The position numbers were made by a program, and so were the translations under genes. A stretch of DNA of 64,000 bases from Carboxylicivirga mesophila (GTDB lineage: Bacteria; Bacteroidota; Bacteroidia; Bacteroidales; Marinilabiliaceae): NCBI RefSeq assembly GCF_018271975.1, contig NZ_JAGUCN010000002.1, forward strand, positions 124,001 to 188,000, in the 5' to 3' direction. The first letter of the stretch is position 1; every line of letters starts with the position of its first letter. Shown one piece after another: positions 48,048-55,703 of this stretch. Below the pieces are notes generated by a model, which did not search any database, had not been told where the DNA came from, and was given only the letters and a program-made list of their open reading frames with translations.

Positions 48048-51000
48048 TTAGAATCCTATTCTTACTCCGGCATTGAATCTGCGAACAATCGGATATAGAT
48101 TGGTTGTACCTTGTTCAGGATCGATGCGGTTATCAAAGTCGGTAAATGTTAATAGGTTGTTTCCACTTAAATAGAGCTCGCATTTTGTCATGCCCAGCAA
48201 TTTCTGAGCTGTCTTTTTCGGTAGCGTGTAACCAAATTCGGCGTTGCGCAAACGTATATAGCTGGCATCGCGATAAGTAAACTGGCTCGTTTGCATATTG
48301 TGTTTGTTATCACCCTGCAAGTGCAGCGCCGGATGCGTAGCTGTTTCGGCCGTTTCTGGCGTCCAGCGGTTGAGGCTATGATTGAATGTCATGGTATTAC
48401 CATTCTGGAACTCCCACAGCATGGTGCCCGGCATATTACGATACATGCCATTGGTAGCTGTTAGCATGGCTGTTAAATGAAATCCTTTGTATTCGATACC
48501 TAATTGCAAACTACTCGTCAGGTTAGGAGTCGACTGATATTTCATCGGTACCCTGTCGCGGTCGTTAATAACGCCATCAGCATTATAGTCCAGATATGCC
48601 AGATCGCCAGGTATACGGTTGCCACTCCATTCAGATTGTGGTCGATTGTACAGGTCGTCCCATGAACCGTAAAAGCCATCGCTTAGCAAGGCATTGACAG
48701 TACCAATGGGTTTGCCGGCATATTTCTGGTACTCAGGCATGCCATCAGGGTCGCCACGCTTTACAACGCGGTTTTCGGTGTAGGCAAATATGCCTGTTAT
48801 CCAGTAGTTAAGTCCAAAGCTGGTTTTGTTACGCCAGGTGGCTTCCAACTCAAAGCCTTGCGTTTTAGACTCACCCAGGTTGCTTATTATCTTACCATCA
48901 ATACCAGCCCAGGTGGGCATCAGCTGCTCACTTAGTATTCCTTCACGTTGTTCTTTGTAAAAATCAAATGTCATTGATAGTTTACGGAACATATCCAACT
49001 CGACGCCTATGTTTTGCTTAATAGCGATTTCCCAGAAGGCGAACTTGTTGCTGGCACCACTGGTGACATAAAACTGGTTGACGGGATTTACCGGATCACC
49101 AAAGTACAGAATGCGGTTGCCTTTTACATTAAATGTTTCAGGTTGGATATCCCAGTTAAACTTTAGGCTTCGGAATCCATCGTAACTACCACTTTCACCC
49201 CATGAGTAGCGAACCTTCATTTTGTCGATAAAGGGCAGGTTGTCTTTAATGAAATTTTCTTCGGAAATGATCCAACCAATTGCTCCTGAATAAAAATCTT
49301 CGGTGTTATAATCAGGATGGAACCAGTTGATGCCCGAAATAGAGCCATTAAACTCTAGCAGGTAACGCGAGTTATATGCATAGGTAGCCCGAGCTACATG
49401 GCTCATATAACGATCCGGAAACTGTACTTTGCTTTTCGTTTCTTCGCGCAGTGTTAATAGTAATGCACTAACGCTGTGTTTTCCAAAATCACGATTGTAA
49501 TTTAAGCTGGCATCATAGTATAACTGACGGTTGTATGTGCCCATTTCTTCGTTGGCATAGGATATGGGCTCCTCATAAGTGTCCATCGTAGGCCAGCGAA
49601 GAAAGACATTATTTTCATAGTCCTCACGTGATGCATAAAAGTAGCGATCTATCGTTTTATTGATTTTGCGGCTGCTTTGAGCTTTATTCGTGTAGGATAC
49701 ACTTCCTTTAAACGATAAGCCTTTGGTGATGAAATCGAGCTTTTGGTCGAGCTTAAAATCAACGAATACATTGGCTTGGTTAATGGTGTTGGAACCTTCC
49801 TTATTTAGTCGGATATACATGTTTTTGGCATTTTGAAAGGAAGGATCTTCGCCAAACTGGCCATTCTCGTAATACAACGGATATAAGTAATTGGGAGTTG
49901 AGTAAATACGACGGAAAAACTCGTTTTTTGAATAATCGTTCGCACTGGCACCTACGCCACCCGGACGTGTTTGTTTACTGATGATACCACCCAGGTTAAC
50001 AGATAATTTGGTAGTATTAGTAACACTAAAGTCAAAATTACTTCTGAAGTTGTATTTGTTAAAGTTAAACCGGGGATCATATTCAGCTTGCTTTTCTGTT
50101 TTGAAGATGTCTCCTTCGTGGGTGTAACCTACCGAAGTGAAATACTTCATGAATTTGTTACCTCCGGATACATTCAGGTTAGCTGTCTGGCTCCATCCCA
50201 GATCCTTCAATAGTTCTTTCTCCCAATCAATTTCGGGGTAAAAGTAAGGATCAACCTGGTTTTGCCACATGGCTATCTCCTGCTCTGAGTACATGCCGGT
50301 ATAACTGTTGCCGTTTATCAGTGCCTCGTTATACATTTGCATCGACTGAGCATGTGTCGGTATGGTATAATCAGACGTCATCTGCTTAGCTGTAACATTG
50401 GCATTGAAACTAATTTTGGGTTTAGATTCAGTGCCTCGCTTGGTGGTGATGAGTATAACGCCGTTGGCACCTCGTACCCCAAAAACAGCAGTAGCAGAGG
50501 CATCTTTTAGAACTGATAATGATTGAATCTCGTTGGGATCAACCTGATCGTAAGGCCGTTCAATACCATCGACCAATACCAGGGGAGCATTGCCATTCCA
50601 CGATGATTTTCCACGTATAAGAATATCGGTTGATGCATCACCCGGTTGCGATGAGTTTTGTAACGTAACCACACCTGGTAAGAGGCCAGTAAGAGCTTCA
50701 CTAACACTGGTTACTCCACCTGTTTTTAATAATTCCTCTCCTTTAGCCTGGGTAATGGAGCCCACGACAGTTTCTTTCTTCTGCACGCCAAAACCAACAA
50801 CAACAATGTCGTCCAGCTCACTTACATCGGCTTGCATGTTAATAGTGAATGATGTTTGTCCGTTGATCGGAATCTCCTGCTTACGATAGCCAATAAAGGT
50901 AACAACCAGTGTCCCATCTGCAGGCAGGTTCAGGTTAAATGAACCATTGATGTCTGTGATAGTACCGGCAGTGCTTAAATCGCTTGCATTTTTAAGCATC

Positions 51001-51125
51001 ACGGTTGCTCCGATCAGAGGCTCTCCATTCTCATCCAAAACTTTTCCTTGGATACGGATGTTTTGAGCGTCGGCAATGAAGAATTGCAAACACACAAACA
51101 TCAATAGAAATAATCTTCTAGTCAT
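48048..51125 (-). CDS. SusC/RagA-type TonB-dependent transporter
   Basis: A signal peptide (about 1-20) is followed by a carboxypeptidase-regulatory-like domain (QGKVLDENGEPLIGATVML). The TonB box is LDDIVVVGFG (104-113). The plug has TSVSEALTGLLPGV, PLVLVDGIERPYDQ and SVLKDASATAVFGVRGANGV. The barrel contains LDYNADGVINDRDR and a terminal GVRIGF. It is the first gene of the SusCD part of PUL 2 after a 393-bp gap, so a promoter here is likely. Tandem SusC genes point to recognition of more than one glycan fragment. Confidence 0.95.
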   Translation of the reverse strand: MTRRLFLLMFVCLQFFIADAQNIRIQGKVLDENGEPLIGATVMLKNASDLSTAGTITDINGSFNLNLPADGTLVVTFIGYRKQEIPINGQTSFTINMQADVSELDDIVVVGFGVQKKETVVGSITQAKGEELLKTGGVTSVSEALTGLLPGVVTLQNSSQPGDASTDILIRGKSSWNGNAPLVLVDGIERPYDQVDPNEIQSLSVLKDASATAVFGVRGANGVILITTKRGTESKPKISFNANVTAKQMTSDYTIPTHAQSMQMYNEALINGNSYTGMYSEQEIAMWQNQVDPYFYPEIDWEKELLKDLGWSQTANLNVSGGNKFMKYFTSVGYTHEGDIFKTEKQAEYDPRFNFNKYNFRSNFDFSVTNTTKLSVNLGGIISKQTRPGGVGASANDYSKNEFFRRIYSTPNYLYPLYYENGQFGEDPSFQNAKNMYIRLNKEGSNTINQANVFVDFKLDQKLDFITKGLSFKGSVSYTNKAQSSRKINKTIDRYFYASREDYENNVFLRWPTMDTYEEPISYANEEMGTYNRQLYYDASLNYNRDFGKHSVSALLLTLREETKSKVQFPDRYMSHVARATYAYNSRYLLEFNGSISGINWFHPDYNTEDFYSGAIGWIISEENFIKDNLPFIDKMKVRYSWGESGSYDGFRSLKFNWDIQPETFNVKGNRILYFGDPVNPVNQFYVTSGASNKFAFWEIAIKQNIGVELDMFRKLSMTFDFYKEQREGILSEQLMPTWAGIDGKIISNLGESKTQGFELEATWRNKTSFGLNYWITGIFAYTENRVVKRGDPDGMPEYQKYAGKPIGTVNALLSDGFYGSWDDLYNRPQSEWSGNRIPGDLAYLDYNADGVINDRDRVPMKYQSTPNLTSSLQLGIEYKGFHLTAMLTATNGMYRNMPGTMLWEFQNGNTMTFNHSLNRWTPETAETATHPALHLQGDNKHNMQTSQFTYRDASYIRLRNAEFGYTLPKKTAQKLLGMTKCELYLSGNNLLTFTDFDNRIDPEQGTTNLYPIVRRFNAGVRIGF

Positions 51126-51252
51126 ACAATTTGAATTTAGGTTCTCTGAATGTTTTATATTCAGAATTTAAAATTAGAGAGGCTTAACATCCGTTAACAA
51201 TTAAGTGCCACAAAAGCACTTTCATGTGCAAAAAATCTTTTGTTATATCAAC

Positions 51253-51260
51253 CAAACATA
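51253..51260 (-). promoter_or_regulatory. Candidate -7 box in the leader of the tandem SusCD operon (gap 51126-51398)
   Basis: On the minus strand 51260 to 51253 reads TATGTTTG, fitting TAnnTTTG, about 128 bp before the SusC start. No clear -33 is seen. The leader in between has a short hairpin (AAGTGC 51203-51208, GCACTT 51216-51221) and is AT-rich. A long leader before susC is common in Bacteroidota. Confidence 0.3.
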
Positions 51261-51398
51261 AAAGAATTTGATGCTGGTAACTTGCAGTTATATAGATGTC
51301 TATGAAAGTGTGTTTGTGCTATTTAATGTGAATGTGTTGATCTTATAGGAGCTGATAATGTACTTCGCCCATCCGCCAATTTGTATGTACTAAACAAG

Positions 51399-51425
51399 AA
51401 AAGCTGCTCATCAAGAACAGCTTTT
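51399..51425 (-). terminator. Terminator after the PUL 2 sulfatase
   Basis: AAAAGCTG (51399-51406) and CAGCTTTT (51418-51425) form a perfect 8-bp stem with an 11-nt loop; on the minus strand the stem ends in a T-rich tract. It separates the GH3/sulfatase unit from the SusCD operon. Confidence 0.7.
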
Positions 51426-51518
51426 GTAGTGGTTTCAAAAGAGCGTCTCCAATATTTACCTGGTCTGTTTCAAGTACTGGTATTTATTAATTGGGAACTC
51501 TTCTGAAATAATGAATTA

Positions 51519-52970
51519 TCACCTGATAATCGGGCCATCATTTTCCCAATAGTATTTTTTGCCTGCATTAAATGTGTTTAAGTCTCTTGAGCATGGCCAG
51601 GGAGTTTTAACGCCATCCCCAAACTTACGTTGACCGGGGAAGCCGGTCGCTGTTTGCTTTTGCCAGGCTAAGCAAGCTTCCTGCATTTGCTGTAGCTCCG
51701 ATTGATAAGATTCACTGTTTGCCAGATTGATTTGCTCCAGAGGATCAGCTTTCAAGTCGTATAGCTCTATTCCACTGGTAAGCCAGAGTAACTTCAGGTG
51801 GCCGCGTTGCATGGCAATACGGTCGGTGTGCATCCAGAAAAGGTCGCGTTCAGGTAAAGATGTATTATCCGAAATACATTCTTTTAGACTGATGCCATCC
51901 AATTTGTGGGGATCATTGTAGTCAATAGCGCACATTTCCAGGATGGTGGGCAATAAGTCCATGGTAAGCATCTTATTGTCGTTGATTGATGGTATCAGTT
52001 GACCTTTCCAGTAGAACAAAGCAGGCACTTTTATGCCACCTTCGTATAGTTGCACCTTGTGGCCTCGGTGATCACCATTGACTTTTCCGTGCTTAACACC
52101 TGTACCTTCGCCACCATTGTCTGATGTAAAAATGATGAGTGTATTATCTTCAATATTGTACTTCCTAAGGGCTTGCATTATCATACCAACGCCATCATCC
52201 ATGCTTCTAACCATCTCGGAGTAACGACGCATGTATTCGTCTTTTGGAAATTTATGCTGAACTGCATAGGCATAGAAATCATCGGTGCGTAAAGGGGCAT
52301 CGTTGGGTCCTTGCATGGGCACATGCACAGCAGCTTCGGGCAGATAGATGAAAAAAGGATGTTCATGCTCTTTGTCAATGAAATCGACAACAGCCTGATT
52401 CAGCAGGTTGGTTACATAGCCTTCCTGGTTAGTGGGTTGATGATGCACAAACCAATCGACTTCGCTCTCGGTATTGTGCTTTGATACAAAGTCGATGTTG
52501 CCATCCAAAAAGCCGGTAAACTCGTCAAATCCGTGAGCTTTGGGTTGAAAGGCCTCGCCCGAACCCAGGTGCCACTTGCCGAATACACCGGTTTTGTAGC
52601 CGGCTTCCTTCATTATTAATGGTAGTGATGGATTTGTTTTTGGGTCGAAGCCAACGGAGTCAACACAGTGAAAGTAGATGTGGTCGAGTCCTACGCGTTG
52701 CTGGTAGCGTCCTGAAAACAGCGCTACGCGCGTAGGAGAGCAAACCGTGCTGTTGGCGTAGAAGTTGGAGCATTTAACACCATTTTCGGCTAGCTTATCC
52801 AGGTGTGGAGTTGCAATGCCTTCACCACCAAAGCAACTGAGTCCGGCATAACCTAAGTCATCAGCTAAAATAACGATAACATTAGGTTTTTTTGGTGCTT
52901 TATTTGCGCTGCAGCTTTCTAAGGAAAGAATCGCAGCCACTGCCAATAGTAGTATCTTAATTTTATTCAT
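51519..52970 (-). CDS. S1-family sulfatase lipoprotein (CSPTR type)
   Basis: The ATG at 52970 is chosen because the lipoprotein signal starts there (MNKIKILLLAVAAILSLESC, Cys20); a longer in-frame extension overlaps the GH3 gene. The metal pair is LADDLG (37-38) and the formylglycine motif CSPTR has Cys77, the classic sulfatase signature, followed by VALFSGRYQQRVG. GVFGKWHLGSGEAF and TSDNGGEGTGVKHG are family features. It is 5 bp after the GH3 stop, so the two are co-transcribed. Only this sulfatase lies in PUL 2. It forms its own group (D), distinct from the PUL 1 enzymes. Confidence 0.94.
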   Translation of the reverse strand: MNKIKILLLAVAAILSLESCSANKAPKKPNVIVILADDLGYAGLSCFGGEGIATPHLDKLAENGVKCSNFYANSTVCSPTRVALFSGRYQQRVGLDHIYFHCVDSVGFDPKTNPSLPLIMKEAGYKTGVFGKWHLGSGEAFQPKAHGFDEFTGFLDGNIDFVSKHNTESEVDWFVHHQPTNQEGYVTNLLNQAVVDFIDKEHEHPFFIYLPEAAVHVPMQGPNDAPLRTDDFYAYAVQHKFPKDEYMRRYSEMVRSMDDGVGMIMQALRKYNIEDNTLIIFTSDNGGEGTGVKHGKVNGDHRGHKVQLYEGGIKVPALFYWKGQLIPSINDNKMLTMDLLPTILEMCAIDYNDPHKLDGISLKECISDNTSLPERDLFWMHTDRIAMQRGHLKLLWLTSGIELYDLKADPLEQINLANSESYQSELQQMQEACLAWQKQTATGFPGQRKFGDGVKTPWPCSRDLNTFNAGKKYYWENDGPIIR

Positions 52971-52975
52971 GAGTG

Positions 52976-55228
52976 TTATTTTGTCCAGGTGAATGACGCT
53001 TGTTTGACATCCTGCGAATTGGTTCCGATAAATACATTGAAAGCACCGCTTTCCCAATCATACAGTAAGTCACTGTTGAAGAACTTTAGGTCATCTGTGG
53101 TGATTTGAAATGTAACCGTTTTGCTTTCACCTGCATCGATGTGAATCTTCTGAAAGCCTTTTAATTCCTTTACTGCACGTGATACGGTGGCAACAGGATC
53201 TTGCAGGTAGAGTTGCACTACCTCTTCGCCGCTACGGCTACCTGTGTTTTTTATGTCGATGGAGACACTGAGAGACGTATTACCATTCAATTCTTTACTG
53301 CTAAGGATAATGTCACCGTACTCAAAAGTGGTGTAGCTCAGGCCATAGCCAAAAGGATACAGTGGGGTGTTAGGAACATCCAGGTACTTGGTGGTGAATT
53401 TATGGTTGTGATCGATTGGGCGACCTGTATTTCTGTGGTTGTAATAAATTGGAATCTGACCCACATTACGCGGGAAGGTCATGGTTAACTTACCGGCAGG
53501 GTTATAGTTGCCAAACAGTACGTCGGCAATGCCATTACCAGCTTCAACACCTCCATGCCAAGTTTCCAATATAGCCGGTACATGTTCGTTTTCCCAACTT
53601 AAGGTGAGTGGGCGCCCGTTAGATAAAACCAATACAACTGGTTTACCCGTTTCCAACATTGTTTTTAACAGCCTTTGCTGGCAAGCCGGGATACTAATAT
53701 CAGAACGACTGGCCGCTTCACCCGACCAGCTGCGAGGTTCGCCCAAAACAGCAATAATTACGTCAGCATCACGGCTTACTTCAATGGCCTCCTTTAATAG
53801 GTTTTCCGATTGTTCAGTTGTTATAGAAATTTCCGGACTACTTTTCTTTTTGTGGTTTCTGTTAACATTCAGGAGGTAATTGTCTTCTGTAAAATAGGCA
53901 CCTTGTGCATAGCTCACTTTTGCTTTTTTGCCAGCTTCATTTCTAATACCTTGCAATATGGTAATGATATCTGTTGTATCCCGTGTAGCTGCCCATGTGC
54001 CCAACATATCAATTTTTGTATCGGCCAATGGCCCCACTACAGCAATATTACCTTTTCGGCTCAACGGTAGTAGTTGATTTTCATTTTTTAGTAATACACA
54101 GGAGTGAGCAGCCAGTTCTCGTGCTTTTTCTTTGTGTGCTTTGCAAAGTAATACCTTATCAGCCCTTTTCTGATCGTAATATTGAAAGGGCTTGTGGAAC
54201 AGACCAAGCTTATATTTGGCTTCCAATACCCGGCGACACGCTGTGTCAATTTCATCTTCGCTTACCTTACCTTCTTCTAACGATTGACTCAATGTACCAA
54301 TAAAAGCCTGCCCAACCATGTCCATGTCTATGCCTGCTTTTAGAGCTTGTGCCCCAACTTCACTGAGGTCACCCAGTCCATGATGCATCATCTCGTTAAT
54401 GGCTGTAAAGTCAGTTACAACAAAACCATCGAAGCCCCACTGCTCGCGCAGTAACTCAGTCATCAGCCAGCGATTGCCTGTTGCAGGCACCATGTCGATG
54501 ACATTAAAAGCACTCATAGCCGAACCGGCACCAGCATCAAAAGCAGCTTTGTAGGTGGGAAGATAATCCTGGAACATACTTATTTTGCTCATATCAACTG
54601 TGTTGTAGTCGCGGCCGGCTTCTGAAGCACCATATAAGGCAAAATGCTTGACGCAAGCCATGATGGTGTTATTGGCCGACAAGTCATCGCCCTGATAGCC
54701 TCTCACATAGGCCTGGGCAATTCGGGAACCCAGCCATGCATCTTCGCCACCACCTTCAGCTACCCGTCCCCATCTTGGGTCGCGGCTGATATCTACCATG
54801 GGCGAATAGGTCCAGTTAATGCCATCGCTACTGGCTTCAATCGCCGAGATGCGCGCCATTTCTTCAACTCTTTCCAGATCCCACATGCATGATAATGCTA
54901 ATGGTATTGGAAAAGTGGTTTTGTAGCCGTGGATGATATCACGTCCGGTAATAACCGGAATGCCAAGCCTCGACTCTTCAACAGAAGCTTTCAGGCTATT
55001 ATAGCCACCTGATGCACCAATCAGGCCCTTTTTGATAAACTCAATTTTACCTTCACCTTCGGTGATTACAGGTAGATTGCCAACGCCCGATGAGAGGTTG
55101 AGTTGTCCCAGTTTTTCTTCAAGGGTCATCTGATTCATCAGTGAATCAATAAAACCATTCATTTTGTGGTCTTGTCCATGCAAGTAGATGCAGCCAAATA
55201 CGATTAGACTTGTGAGGAATTTTTTCAT
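52976..55228 (-). CDS. GH3 family beta-glycosidase, exported
   Basis: A signal peptide (about 1-18) is followed by the GH3 barrel: RLGIPVITGRDIIHGYKTTF, RDPRWGRVAEGGGEDAW, CVKHFALYGASEAGRDY and the nucleophile in GFVVTDFTAINE (Asp273). The alpha/beta sandwich includes NIAVVGPLADTK. PFGYGLSYTTFEY leads to the C-terminal FnIII-like domain with VSRAVKELKGFQK. At 750 residues it matches the paralogue at 15505. It is first in the GH3/sulfatase unit, divergent from the regulator at 55704. Probable action is exo-cleavage of beta-linked terminal sugars in the periplasm. Confidence 0.93.
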   Translation of the reverse strand: MKKFLTSLIVFGCIYLHGQDHKMNGFIDSLMNQMTLEEKLGQLNLSSGVGNLPVITEGEGKIEFIKKGLIGASGGYNSLKASVEESRLGIPVITGRDIIHGYKTTFPIPLALSCMWDLERVEEMARISAIEASSDGINWTYSPMVDISRDPRWGRVAEGGGEDAWLGSRIAQAYVRGYQGDDLSANNTIMACVKHFALYGASEAGRDYNTVDMSKISMFQDYLPTYKAAFDAGAGSAMSAFNVIDMVPATGNRWLMTELLREQWGFDGFVVTDFTAINEMMHHGLGDLSEVGAQALKAGIDMDMVGQAFIGTLSQSLEEGKVSEDEIDTACRRVLEAKYKLGLFHKPFQYYDQKRADKVLLCKAHKEKARELAAHSCVLLKNENQLLPLSRKGNIAVVGPLADTKIDMLGTWAATRDTTDIITILQGIRNEAGKKAKVSYAQGAYFTEDNYLLNVNRNHKKKSSPEISITTEQSENLLKEAIEVSRDADVIIAVLGEPRSWSGEAASRSDISIPACQQRLLKTMLETGKPVVLVLSNGRPLTLSWENEHVPAILETWHGGVEAGNGIADVLFGNYNPAGKLTMTFPRNVGQIPIYYNHRNTGRPIDHNHKFTTKYLDVPNTPLYPFGYGLSYTTFEYGDIILSSKELNGNTSLSVSIDIKNTGSRSGEEVVQLYLQDPVATVSRAVKELKGFQKIHIDAGESKTVTFQITTDDLKFFNSDLLYDWESGAFNVFIGTNSQDVKQASFTWTK

Positions 55229-55703
55229 GTTTAATGTGATTTAATCTACGATTGTTAAAATTATGAGATAGCTGCAGCTTACAGTATAAGCGTATTGCAG
55301 CTTTACTTGCATGTAATGAAATAATCAACTTTTTAAACCTTCATTTTACCTATACATGGCTTTGTGTGAGCTATTGTTAATAGGCACATTAGTAGTTGGA
55401 TAGAGTATTTTGATGTGGTGATTAAATTTAATAGGCTCACAAGAGTTTGAAGAAATGTTGGCAGTGGCATTATATCAACTATATTGAAGACCATAAGTAC
55501 AAAGTAGAGGTGCCGGATAAGCTAATTTCTGAACAATAATGATAATTGTTGAAGTTTAACTTTCTTCTTTTAATCTTATTAAGACTTGATGTTATCGATG
55601 AATTTAAGCCTTTACTTGTAGATTTACAGCTTAACTTGTACTTTAGAATTATCTGTCTGCTTTGAAATAATAGAGCAAGCAATCTTAGCTATTTTGAATA
55701 CAC
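55229..55703. promoter_or_regulatory. 475-bp divergent intergenic region, likely holding promoters for GH3 and the regulator
   Basis: No gene is visible. There is a dyad AGCTGCA (55271-55277) / TGCAGCT (55297-55303), 43 bp before the GH3 start codon. The minus strand also carries AAGCTGCA twice, 26 bp apart. TATTTTG, a near-match to the -7 consensus, occurs at 55406-55412. I cannot assign promoters with confidence. Confidence 0.35.

Noticed and set aside
52971-53057. Upstream extension of the 51519 sulfatase
   Set aside because: It overlaps the GH3 gene and places 29 polar residues before a good lipoprotein signal; the ATG at 52970 is the better start.
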